A DNA stretch of 64,000 nt, from contig NW_006763292.1 in NCBI RefSeq assembly GCF_000218685.1, positions 2,433,909 to 2,497,908 of the forward strand, written 5' to 3'. Under the pieces are notes generated by a model. The model was not told where the DNA came from. It saw only the letters and a list, made by a program, of their open reading frames with translations, and did not search any database. This DNA is from Serpula lacrymans var. lacrymans S7.9 (Eukaryota; Basidiomycota; Agaricomycetes; Boletales; Serpulaceae). How positions within the stretch are numbered: position 1 is the stretch's first letter; each line of letters begins with the position of its first letter. This document shows, in pieces, positions 49,875 to 60,466 of this stretch. The position numbers and the translations under genes were made by a program.

Positions 49875-51642
49875 GACCAGAGCAACTGACCAATGCCAGA
49901 TCCAGTGTCAATCATTGGTCGTAAGACCTGGTTCCCAGTGAAAAGTTGTTCTGTATAATTAGTTATAGACCTATATAGATAAATATAATTGTGCATAAAT
50001 CTATATGAAAAGTTGTGAATGTGTCCGGTAATGTCTGAACACAGGCCCATCATCGCATGACATCAGTGCACTCACAATCATATATCTCAATACATGTGCT
50101 CAAGTGCTCGACACAACTTGAGTTAACTCTGCTTCCATCTCATAACACAAGACACGCTGACTCAGTGAGTTGTTTACTCTTGTTGATAATATGATATCAT
50201 TTATAGCTTTCTGTTGACTTTGAGAGATTTTAAACAACACTCTAGATCTTTCTCTCTGAACTACATCCTGCATATTTGTTCCTTGTTGCCACTGTAAGTA
50301 CTTCCCACCACTATATGTGCATAAATATACTCAACCATAATCTTTTCAGCAACATTCACGTGCTTGGCTGTATGCGCTGTAAGGTATTATGTACATCTAT
50401 GCTACTACTACTGCTGTTCACAGCCATACTCTTTTTAGGTCCAACATTCACGCACTTGGCTATATGCGGTGGAAGATATGTATCTGTTCTGTTTCACATA
50501 TACTATGCTAATATACTCATTAAATTCTCACTTTACTCTTGCTGCAACCTGTTGGGTAAAAGAAGTGGTGAGTTGTATACTCTTTAGATTGTTCTCGCGC
50601 TGTGTTTTTTTATATTGAAACGAATAGAATTATATTGATATTCTCAAATTTTTACCCTGAGATGTGCTACAACAAATTCTATATGATTCTATATGATTCT
50701 AAAGCTATGAAGAATCTCTATTGAATTATATCGAAAAATATCGTGAATACTGCCAAATTTCTACATAATTCAATACAGGCCAATACAATTCTATATACAT
50801 CAATTCCAAAGTCAGCTAACCTGTTAGTTTTTTGCATTGATGCGTCATTTGCACAAATTATACAGATTTATATAGAATGACTTTTCACTGGGCCTGGTTA
50901 CCTGACGGTACCAGGAATATGCCATGGACCGGAGTACCAAATGCGGCAACCGCGGCATCTAAAAGGGAGTCATTCCAAATGACTCGCATGGATTATTTCA
51001 GTGCTTGCCGTCGACAAAACGGCTCATTGCACCCACGAGATGACATGGCTGATACGAGGAGAGAAGCCGGCGGTGGTGGATATGCGACGATGAGCAGTTG
51101 TCCGTCATGATCCGCGCTATCGAATGCACACGCTGTCTTCCCTCGAGGCGATTATCTTGGACAAGAGAGGTTGATACTGTGGTTCACACCCGGCACAGGG
51201 GGGCCGGGTACCGTATCAGGACTAGCTGGGGCCAAGGTGGGAGGACAGAATGGTAATGTCTCTACCGGCGAATTCGGATGGGGCCCGCTGCACCAGAAAG
51301 CTATGTAGAAATACAGAAGAGAGTGATTACGGAGAAGAGAGGCCATGGGTGAACCGGGGAAAGGAAGGGGAACAAGGCGGTGGGATGCTTACATAAGGGA
51401 GTGTGTAGGGCGCAGTGGCTGTTGTATAAACCTTGGTCTTGCTCACAGGCAGTGTTGACGAGCTCACGTTTGTGCTGAACAACCAGCACTTGTTTCTCTT
51501 TCTTTTCTCTTTTCTCTTTCTTAAATACATCCTTACCCATCTTTGTAATCCTCGCTTTTCTTTTCTTCGCTCTGGCGACACAACTGTCTCACAGTAAAAG
51601 TCCGATCCGAATAACTGTACCACTCACTCCTTCTATCTTGCC
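49875..51642. other. Intergenic region upstream of the Rho-type gene
   Basis: No supported gene. 50580-50870 is AT-rich with repeated TTCTATATGATT-type words. 51360-51640 is pyrimidine-rich on the plus strand, as expected for the leader of the Rho-type gene. Confidence 0.45.
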
Positions 51643-52709
51643 ATGGCCACACAGAACCCAGTAAGCATTTCTCCCCCTCTCTCCTCCTCATTCCTCAGCC
51701 TTTTTCTGCTAGATTCGCAGGAAGCTCGTCATTGTCGGCGACGGTATGTCGTGCCACTCTCTTGCGCTTCTTCTCAGTAACCACCATATGTCCATCCCCC
51801 ATATCTAGGTGCCTGTGGAAAGACCTCTCTTCTCTGTTCCTTTGCTCTGGGTGAATTTCCTAAAGAATATGTGAGTCACTCCTCTGCTGCGCTTTCACCG
51901 CTCCACGCTCTAAATCGGGAGTCTTTGCCCTCTCCTCTTCCAGCAACCAAGTGAGTTTCGTGTTCTGACCCTTGCCGCTTCCCACTTACCCATCTTCATA
52001 GCCATCTTCGAAAATTATGTCGCTGAGATCAGACTAGACGGAAAACCCGTACAGTTGGCCCTGTGGGATACTGCGTTCGTATTCCCTTTGCTTTCTCTCC
52101 TAACCCAAGCTTATCTCTGCTATTCCACAGTGGTCAAGAAGAATATGAAGTATGACCATTCTATCCCATGCCTTGCCTTGTGAATGAGCCATACTGATTG
52201 CCCTCCATTAGCGTTTACGACCCCTCTCATATTCAAAATCTCACGTGATCCTAATCGCGTTTGCCATCGACACCCCTGATTCTCTCGAGAATGTGACAGT
52301 CAAAGTACGTCTTCCAATTATCTCGGCGATGGTCGCACACCATTGACATGTTCCGCTTCAGTGGATTGAAGAAGTGAGGACGATATGCGGCCCCACCATC
52401 CCCATTCTCTTAGTGGGATGCAAAGCGGACTTACGACCTCCGCCCAACTCATCAAACAGCGGCCAATATGTTTCTCGGGCACAAGCAGAACGAGTAGCTC
52501 AAGAGATTGGTGCGCGGGCGTACAAGGAGTGTTCAGCACTCAAGATCGAGGGTGTCGATGACGTATTTGAGGCTGCTACGCGGGCGAGCATGCTCATGCG
52601 AGAGGGTGTGCCTTCGTCGGCGCACCATAGGAGGAAGAGCAGCAACAGGAATGGGGTGCCGAATGGCGAAACTGCAAGCGGAGGGCTCAAGTGCTGCGTC
52701 ATATGTTAA
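51643..52709 (+). CDS. Rho-family small GTPase (Rho2/Rho3-like)
   Basis: Eight exons: 51643-51660, 51713-51743, 51809-51870, 51944-51950, 52002-52074, 52131-52149, 52212-52304, 52362-52709; 651 nt, 216 aa. Motifs: P-loop [10 protein letters not shown], effector loop [11 protein letters not shown], switch [27 protein letters not shown] in place of NKxD (usual for Rho), and a C-terminal CVIC CAAX-type box preceded by another Cys, implying prenylation. Exon 4 is a 7 nt microexon encoding parts of QPT. The 27-residue region between GCKADLR and QAERVAQ is the Rho insert helix area. Rho GTPases control actin, polarity and wall synthesis. Best match by eye is fungal Rho2; Rho3 is possible. It appears intact and single copy. 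Confidence 0.92.
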
Positions 52710-53142
52710 TATGCGTGGTTTCCTGATTAGTATACATAGGCCGTCGCCGATGGACCGTGGACCCCCCATAGCTTTCTTACTTTCTCCAGTATTTGATACT
52801 TTTGGAGCACTCGCACAAACTGTCTAACAGTTGTGTTAGAGTGTCTCCCCCTCGATTTTGTTAATATCCATAGGATCTCCCATTCGTCTCATACTTGTTA
52901 TGCATAGTACCATCTTGCTTACTTTTATAACCTGTTGCTTGTAAGCCATGTCCCTACATTTGTTCATGCATGTCTTGGAGCCCGATGGACGGTACACCAC
53001 AGGTTACGTTTTTTTACACAGTATGACAGACGTATATTACACTTCATTCTTTGAAAGTTCGAGTACATGTACATGTTGTATGCAGAGATTGATCTGATTC
53101 CGTTTTCTGAATAATCCTATTTCCGCCTTCCTATCAACACCC
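52710..53142. other. Intergenic, convergent gene ends
   Basis: 3' flanks of the Rho-type gene (plus) and carbonic anhydrase 1 (minus). No coding sequence. Confidence 0.5.
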
Positions 53143-54074
53143 CTAGAAGTAGGCAGGATGATAGTTTGTTTCGCGTGTACCCCTTGAGATATTCAAATCT
53201 CGAAGTCGTCCATGCTCCACATCATACACCCATCCGTGCACAAACACATGTCGAGCCTGCGGAGGCTGATCCCAAGCCTCGAGGATCGTCTCCGTCTGGC
53301 TCACCAGGTGCACCTGCGTCCGCACGTTCTCTTCCACCAGCATGCGCAACGCATCTTCGGTCTCGAGGGCGAGGGCGGCGATGGGCATGGCCAGCTCTGA
53401 GAGGGGCGCGAGCCATTTGTTGATGTGGGCATCCGGGGGGAGGGTATCGATGACGGGAGGGGGCACGCTCGAGCCTGTGTTGATGGCCTTTTGGGCGGCG
53501 GCGTATCCGGCTTCGGCGCCTCCGCAGTGAGTATGGCCGACGACGATGACTGAAATTACGAAAGGTGAGACGAAACGGTCGGAAGAGCATTCTCATCAGT
53601 GCAGGGAAACGCACCGTGCTCCACACCAACGTGTTTTACGGCATAGTAGAGGACTGAAAGGAAGCTGTCGTCATCAATGTGAGCTTGACTGTGCAAAGGT
53701 ATCATGGCGTTAGGATGGTTGGGCCTGTAGTCAGATGAAGGGGGGAAACGTACTTTGCGATATTTCTAGTCGCAAAGACGTCGCCAGGCATAGAAGACGT
53801 TATCACAGATTCTGGCACCCTGGAATCGGAGCACCCAATCCAAAGAATCTAACCATGGGGATAAGACCAAAAGTGGCACAATCAGATAAAATGACCAGGA
53901 CCAGAAGGTTATGTATCGCATGCATGCACAGCGAAACCTCGCACTCACTTTCGGCCACTGGCCTTCTGCCTCCCCTTTGAAAAACCCAGCTCCGGCTGCG
54001 GATTTGAGCGTTCTCGCCCACTCTTCGTTGCCGGAGAGGAGGCGAGCGAGGATGGCGGGTGGTTTTGAGGCCAT
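53143..54074 (-). CDS. beta-carbonic anhydrase, copy 1
   Basis: Four exons: 53949-54074, 53754-53848, 53615-53688, 53143-53549; 702 nt, 233 aa. Reaction: reversible hydration of CO2 to bicarbonate. Zinc and catalytic motifs are intact: [11 protein letters not shown] (Cys plus the Asp-Arg dyad) and VGHTHCGG (His and Cys ligands). [29 protein letters not shown] is the connecting helix region, quoted in parts here: NIAN and [10 protein letters not shown]. No evident mitochondrial targeting sequence, so probably cytosolic. Its intron positions equal those of the neighbour at 54828-55728, showing tandem duplication. Confidence 0.93.
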
Positions 54075-54827
54075 GGTTGTGTCAGTGTGGAGGGGGCACT
54101 AGGATTGTGGGGGTGGTTGAAGCTGGGACTTGAAGTGGAGATTTTATAGCTGGGGAATAGCTAGGGGGGGTATTCATAGCCTTAGCTGGATAGTAAAAAT
54201 AGGCAGGTATGGCAGGACAGATACGGTGGTGGGCTATGGCTGTACTGGCTCACGGAGATCGGCCAGCTCCTGTGGTCCATTCGAGATGTAGTAAGGAAGT
54301 GAATTCGACGGAGCGCACAAGCAGATGAGCATGTTTCCTGTTCAAGAAAAGAAGGTCCTATTCCACTTGCTATTGCAAAAAAGATTCGACGGAGCGCACA
54401 AACAGATGAGCATGCTTCCTGTCAAAAAAAAGAAGCTCCTATTCCACCAAGGCCTACTTGCTACTGGAAAAAGATTAGCAGGCACGTTGCGTATACGTTG
54501 CACTCTCGCTCACATCAAGATCTGCAGTCTGTCCAACGTCCGAGGCCTTGCATCGTGGCCATGTACAAGGCGCCTTCTGAAGCCTACTTTGGGAAAAAAT
54601 CACAATTGGTCAAGGTCGTTTTTCCATCTGGGTCGATTGGATGGCTCAGATGAGAAAGGGCTAAACGGTCAGAGTGTGAATGACCAAGTCAAGACAAGCC
54701 TCATGTCCATCAAAGATATGTATAACCTTGCAGTAACCACTGTAAAAGTAATACATATCACTCATCTAAAAATATATATGCCACCGAAGGGCTTCTTCTA
54801 GACTCTAATAGTCTCCCGCACGTGCGA
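54075..54827. other. Spacer between carbonic anhydrase genes with a tandem repeat
   Basis: It should contain the copy 1 promoter. A ~80 bp tandem duplication (ATTCGACGGAGCGCACAA...CTATTCCAC) occupies about 54302-54450, two units. Otherwise no coding sequence. Confidence 0.5.
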
Positions 54828-55728
54828 TTACAACAGGGGACCTCTCGAAACGCTCAAATCGCAAAGTCGTCCGCTCTCTATTTCGTGGACCCAGCCATGG
54901 ACGTATACAGGCTTACCATGCGGAGGCTGGATCCAGGCATCGCGGATGGTATCCGTCTCGCACACCCTGGCCACCTGGGCTTTCACGTTCTCCTCCACCA
55001 ACATACGCATCGCGGCGCTCCGCTCGAGCTTGAGGGGCGCGATCGGCATAGCGAGTGCTGTCACAGGCGCGAGCCATTTGTTGATGTGCGCATTGGGAGG
55101 TAGAGCGTCGAGAGTCGGGGGAGCTTCGGTCGCACCGCTGTTCATGGCATTTTGGGCAGCGGAAAGGCAAGCTTCGGCACCGCCGCATTGGGTGTGGCCG
55201 ACGATGACAACTGTAAAACGGGGGACGGTGCGCGATAAAGAAGGTTGGAATAGCGTCTCAGTGCAAGATAATTAGAAAAGATGCACCGTGTTCTACGCCG
55301 ACGTGCTTCACGGCATAGTAAAGTACTGAAAGGGCATTATCATCGTCGTTATGGAATTGACTGCCAAAAATAACGCAGGAAGAGGAGAGAAAAAATCAGT
55401 CATATTTGAGCCACCTCGTGAACTAGAGATTTACTTTGCAATATTCCTAGTCACGAATATGTCGCCCGGCTTGGAGGCGGTAATGACCGATTCAGGTACT
55501 CTTGAATCGGAGCAGCCAATCCAAAGAATCTTGATTGGCAACAAATACAAATTGTCAAGTTATCAGATAGAAGGCCTTCTGAAGATGATGATATGAGCTA
55601 ACTTTCGGGGCCTGACCCATTGCAGAAGTCCTGAAAAAGCTTGGCTCGACATCTTCAACGGCCTTTGCCCACTCATCGTTGGCAGAGAACAAACGGGAGA
55701 GAACTGGGTGCTGCTGGGAAGAAGACAT
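54828..55728 (-). CDS. beta-carbonic anhydrase, copy 2
   Basis: Four exons: 55603-55728, 55435-55529, 55287-55360, 54828-55210; 678 nt, 225 aa. Motifs [17 protein letters not shown] and [11 protein letters not shown] retain all expected Zn ligands and the Asp-Arg dyad. The start at 55728 ([14 protein letters not shown]) aligns with copy 1; an upstream in-frame ATG exists at 55788. Divergence is highest in the N-terminus and C-terminus. First three exons have exactly the same lengths as in copy 1, so splicing was inherited. Confidence 0.93.
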
Positions 55729-56223
55729 GGAGGTGCGGTTGAAAGGGCGTTGAAGGGAGAGAACGGCTGCTAGCTGACGATAAGGCATAAATTTATCAAT
55801 GGTATAAATATATTAGTGATGGGATTCGGGATGGATATGATTCTTTTGGAGGCAACGGTCTGTAACCTGATGGCAATCAGAAAACAAATACAGCAAATTT
55901 CCTGTGCGTTATATGTATCGCATGCAAAGGAAGAGGAATGATGGTGTGCAGTCCGAGCTGGGTTATGAGGACACGTAGACAAAACTGTTCGGAGTTGTAA
56001 GTCATCAAACGTTTACCAAGCTTACAGGGATACATCAAAAAACTTCTGGAATGGGAGGGCTACAAGTAGGTTATGGAAATTAATCTTAGGCGAGGCCATT
56101 CAGCTGATCAAAGCAGGCATCGGATCGAGCGCCCATGATAAATTCGGAAAGCGTACGCGGGTGGCAGAAGCGTGAAAGGGACATCCGTGCAAAGTTCCAT
56201 GTCTACATTGAACCATTCCTAAC
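55729..56223. other. Intergenic between carbonic anhydrase 2 and the hypothetical gene
   Basis: No supported coding sequence; promoter of copy 2 expected close to 55730-55850. Confidence 0.45.
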
Positions 56224-57064
56224 TCAGTTATCCTCTGGCAAACCAACATATACCCGAACGGCCTCTCGTTTGGCGTCTGTATCACCTTTGATAGGCAAGC
56301 CGTATGCCTTCAAAATCGCTTCGTAGCGCTCTTCTACAGACAGATTTAAACGATGCAAAGTCAGCAACAGATCCGAGCGCAGATACAGAGGGACACCATC
56401 TAGCTAATCAGGGAAAGAACACTCAACTCGTGACGTGCTCAAATTCTCCTCTCGTAGCCGGAAAATTCGGTGGCGGCTTCCCGTTAGCGGTTGGAGGTGC
56501 CTTGATCTTCGTCTTCAAAACTGTGCAGCGAGAATTGTGTAGTCGCGAGTACAGTCGAGACTGACTGGTCATTTCGGGGAATTTCAGAAAGTTTACAGAA
56601 TTCTCTAAGAAACATAATCCATACTCTGCTTTCACTATCTCAGTAAGATCAGCGATCTTTTTGTCCAGATCTTCTCGTGACGGTCCACTCTCCGTGTCCA
56701 AGTGCGTAAATTGAATTTTCAATGCTTCAAATTCTGCACTCATACGCTGCTGCGTTTTTTCTATATCATCCAAGCGAGATTTGAGTACATTGATTTCCGG
56801 AGGTTGTTCTGTCGTGGTGAAAGCTGAAGGAGGGATCTGCGCAAGAGCTTGTGAAGTAGCGGCGATCTGCTCAGCCATTGCAGAAAAGGATGCTGAGAGA
56901 CGATGTGGCCATAGAGGTGGATTAGGATGGACAGGGCCGTCGTTCGAGTTTCTCTCAGACGCCTCATCAAGGGTAGGGGTAGAAGATGCAGGAGCGGACT
57001 CGGCCAATCGTAAATCATTCAGAGATAGACGGGGTGCAGCAGAATCGCCGTTTGTCGTGGCCAT
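56224..57064 (-). CDS. Conserved hypothetical protein (agaricomycete), coiled coil
   Basis: Start MATTNGDSAAPRLSL at 57064; stop TGA at 56224. The N-terminal ~60 residues are low-complexity, followed by a helical coiled coil (INVLKSRLDDIEKTQQRM, EDLDKKIADLTEI). A C-terminal module has PPPNFPATRGEFEH and, after a short intron near 56404-56434, LDGVPLYLRSDLLL, YEAILKAYGLPIKGDT and YVGLPEDN. The PPNFPAT...YGLP pattern recurs in uncharacterised agaricomycete proteins. One more intron is likely in 56530-56640. Exact exon edges are uncertain and the 31 bp intron is unusually short, so the model needs transcript support. Confidence 0.55.
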
Positions 57065-57810
57065 GATGACGAAAGTCCAATAAGTGATAACAACGATGAG
57101 AGTCGAGGATTTATGCGAGAGAGCGAGGGACTTGTGGTGGGGACTTGCGGAAATTTGAATGCTCACGGCTATGCGCACATGAGATACCGACTGCCATTGT
57201 AGTATTGATTCGCAGGGATGGGTGCGAGAATTGGGCTAGGCTCCTACACGGCAGGAATCGAAAGGAGCTAATTGGCCATGTCATGCCAACCCCCTGAGAG
57301 ATCCGTGACGGGCGTGAGCACTGGACAACACGCCGTACTATTTTCAGCTGATTGAATACCCATATACGTTCTTGCACAGGCTATATAACCTGTCAACACA
57401 GAAAAAAGTCAAAACCTTGATAATTCAAAAATAACAAGAAGGTAGTAAATACCAGATTGTCTTGACAGCTTGACTGGTCCCGATTTCATGCATCATTCTG
57501 CCTTCGACGAATGGCCTGGATTGGGATTTGAATTTGGAAGTATAAACATGGACGGATGAGCTGAAAATCCCGCCCATTATCAGTATGTCAACTCTGGTCT
57601 GGGCAGGGGACGGATGTCAGCTCCAATCTGCCAGTGCAACCGGAACAGCCAGAATTCCATTTTCGGTGCAAACCTGCCCATCATGACAGTTTGCTTGGAG
57701 GCAGAAAGACGGTAATAATGCGCTGAATGAAATATTTCAAGGTCAGCTAGAGCGGCTACCAGAGCTCTTCGACTGGGGAAACACTGCACAACAATGATAA
57801 GCATTACACC
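57065..57810. other. Intergenic, upstream of the hypothetical gene
   Basis: No gene supported. Promoter of the minus-strand hypothetical gene is expected at its left side. The Copia LTR begins at 57811. Confidence 0.45.
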
Positions 57811-58634
57811 TGTTGAGATATTCTTTACCTACTCATTCATATATGCTTCTCATATGTTTTCTCTATTCTCTTTCCTCTAAAAACCGCTCTTTTGCACATT
57901 ACATAATTATCGGACATTCCCACACCTACACAAAACTCGGACTTTCTTTTTCTCAACAACCTCAGTCTTCTAATAATCAGACTGAGGTATGCCATTTACA
58001 CTTACATCACACTACAATAACTTACTTCTACCTTTTAGACATTTTCTCTTACAGGTTATGAGCCATGGTAGCAATCTCGACATGTCATTTTCCACAAACT
58101 CAAATTCTGCTTTTGTAGTCCCAAAACTAGCCAAAGATGGTTCAAACTGGGTCACCTATAGAACTTGTATTGTTACAGCCATAGGAGCTCAAGGACTAAC
58201 TCAACACCTTAATGGCACTGCTCATCTGCCAAAATTCCTAGAGTATACTTGGGATAAAAATGGCATAGCCCAACAAAAAGATGGAACCACTGTCACAGAG
58301 GATGAAATTGACATCTATGAATCAAAGTTGGATGAGTATACACAAAAGGAATGCCTTGTTATGCAACAACTCTACTCCACAATTCATGACGGAACCCTCA
58401 TCCACATCTCTGATAGATCCAATGCAGCCAAAATATGAGAATTCATCAGCCTCATGCATGAAGGGAAAACGGAAATGATGCAAATAGATGTGCGTTGCCG
58501 TCTCCAGGACATGAGATGCCCAGACAATGGCAATGTAAGATCCCACCTTGGGGAAATGATGAAACTGCGAGAGCAACTGGCTGGAATGGGTGCATCAATT
58601 GATGAAAAGGACTTCTCAGCCATGATACTCTCCT

Positions 58635-59048
58635 TGTAACGACCAAGAGTTTGTTACTCTGGCGCATAACTCAGACAAGCTATAGAGAGGATGATGAGGG
58701 AGTGGTTACCCTTTAGGCTTCAACAAGTTAGTTGTGAGGATACAACAGGAGGACTCGCTGAGGAGTCTCCTGGATCTATTGAGGTATATATACTAATACA
58801 GAGTGTTTGTACTTATATACTGTACAGTTGATAAAATCAGTGGCTGATGATGTCAGAGGGCGCAGCCCATGTGACCAGCTCCACTGCGTGAGAGACTTGT
58901 AGCTAAAATAAGAATAAAGGCAGTGTAGCGCAAGAAGGTGGAGTTTGAACAAAATGGAAAGTGCTGCATGGCACAGTGTGTGAAAACTACAGTATAAAGT
59001 TAAAGAGGAGAAATGAAACTTAAAGGTCCAAAAATGTGTATTGTAACA
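58635..59048 (-). mobile_element. Solo LTR-A, 414 bp, in Copia gag
   Basis: TGTAACGACCAAGAG...GTGTATTGTAACA on the plus strand, perfect TSD CTCCT at 58630-58634 and 59049-59053. Confidence 0.94.
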
Positions 59049-59108
59049 CTCCTCACTTCCAGAATCATATCGACCCCTCCTCTCTTCCATAATTGCAGCT
59101 GCAAGTAT

Positions 59109-59424
59109 TGTTACAATTAACATACCAGCACCTACTTACGCTTCACTTTTGTACTTCTACTTTTATTTTCCAAGTCACATGACCAGTCATGTGACCATTT
59201 ACTTTACTTTACATTTTCAACTTTTCATAGTCACATGACCAGTCATGTGACATATCACCTGACCAGTGTCTAGACTATATACAAGAGCAATACATAGGGA
59301 AGGACAAGTCCTCCTGTTGTCTAGCACAACTAACTCACTGCAGCCTAAGGGGTAACCACTCCCCATCATCTTCTTTATAGTGTGTTCCTGTGTGCGCCAG
59401 AGTAAATAACTCTTGGTTGTTACA
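59109..59424 (+). mobile_element. Solo LTR-B, 316 bp, in Copia gag
   Basis: TGTTACAATTAACATACCAGC...TTGGTTGTTACA; TSD AGTAT (59104-59108) versus AGAAT (59425-59429), one mismatch. It carries two copies of the CACATGACCAGTCATGTG palindrome and lacks the central LTR-A part that the 508 bp mosaic at 2924 has. Confidence 0.88.
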
Positions 59425-60065
59425 AGAATCACCAAAAATCAGCTGTCTTTGATAGACTTCACAGCCTACATCCTCGAGGAAGCAGACCATAGGGCAATCA
59501 CATCTCGATCTAAAGGAGAAACATCCATGGCTGCAAAAATCACTGGCAGAGCCAAACATTGTGCAGAAAGGCACAAGAAGCTTAAATGTTTCAATCTCAG
59601 CTGCAAAGTCAAAACTGGTCACACAACAGAGAACTGTTTTGCACCCAGAGGTGGAAAAGAAGGGCAAGCACCAAAAAATAAATGCTCCACAAATGAAAGC
59701 TCCTCCAGCTCTGTAACGCAGACCAATATCCCTAAACCAGCAACTTCTGCAAACATAGCCAATGCACATAACCGAGATGATGACGGAATATATGCCTTTG
59801 CTGCAAATACAAGTACATCAGTCAACAGAGCCAGTATATCGGCCCACCTGGATCATGCAATCATTGATTGTGGAGCCAGTGACCACTTCTGCCCGGATCA
59901 GACAAAATTTAAAGACTACAAGTCCATTGAACCGATTCCCGTCAGCGCTGCAGATGGCTAATCTATGTTTGTCTTAGGCAAGGGCAACATTATGATCAAT
60001 CTGCCAAATAGGAACAGGCACTCTCGCATTGTCCTACGAGAAGCCCTCCATTGCCCCAAAATGGC

Positions 60066-60455
60066 TGTAACAACCAAGAGTTAGTTACTCTGGCGCACAC
60101 AGGAACACACTATAAAGGTAGTGGAAGATGGGGAGTGGGTACCCCTTGGGCTGCAGTGAGTTAGTTGGTATACAACAGGAGGACTCGCTGAGGAGTCTCC
60201 TGGATCTATTGGGGTATATATACTACTACAGGTTTGTTTGTACATGTGTACTATACAGTTGATGAAGGCAGTGGCTGATGATGTCATAGGGCCTAGCCCG
60301 TATGGCCAGCTCCACTGCGTGAGAGAGTTAAGTCTAAAAGTAAAAGAAAGGCAACACGGCGCGAGAAAGGGAAATGCCGCGTGGCACTTAAATTATAAAG
60401 TTAAAGCGGAGAATAAAAAGGAAAGGAGATGTCCGGAAATTGTGTTATCGTAACA
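60066..60455 (-). repeat. Ty3 element 3 3' LTR (LTR-A)
   Basis: 390 bp; TGTAACAACCAAG...TTATCGTAACA on the plus strand, next to a polypurine tract (complement of CCCCCCTTCT, 60460-60469). Confidence 0.95.
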
Positions 60456-60466
60456 CTACCCCCCTT

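Larger units (their letters stand above)
58082..60062 (+). pseudogene. Copia element 3 gag and protease
   Basis: ATG at 58082 (MSFSTNSNSAFVVPKLAKDG) is preferred over 58058, which lies in the primer-binding site. The UBN2-type gag core follows (YRTCIVTAIGAQGLTQHL, CLVMQQLYSTIHDGTLIHI), a TGA at 58436, then HLGEMMKLREQLAGMGASIDEKDF. After removing both solo LTRs the frame continues through SSLPESYRPLLSS, ASITKNQ and a CCHC-like knuckle (CFNLSCKVKTGHTTENC) to the protease (IIDCGASDHFCPDQ). It ends at LREALHCPKMA, where Ty3 element 3 starts. The TGA and one TAA near 59961 are the only other lesions I found. Confidence 0.86.
57811..60065 (+). mobile_element. Copia element 3, 5' portion with two solo LTRs, cut by Ty3 element 3
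   Basis: A probable 5' LTR (57811-58053, TGTTGAGATATTC...TCTCTTACA) is followed directly by GGTTATGAGCC (58054-58064), complementary to the anticodon region of initiator tRNA-Met, then gag and protease. Solo LTRs at 58635-59048 and 59109-59424 interrupt gag. At 60066 Ty3 element 3 interrupts the protease-integrase junction, and the rest lies outside the window. Confidence 0.88.

Noticed and set aside
50877..51110. 78-codon plus-strand ORF upstream of the Rho-type gene
   Set aside because: No domain, no codon pattern, surrounded by AT-rich intergenic sequence; likely chance.
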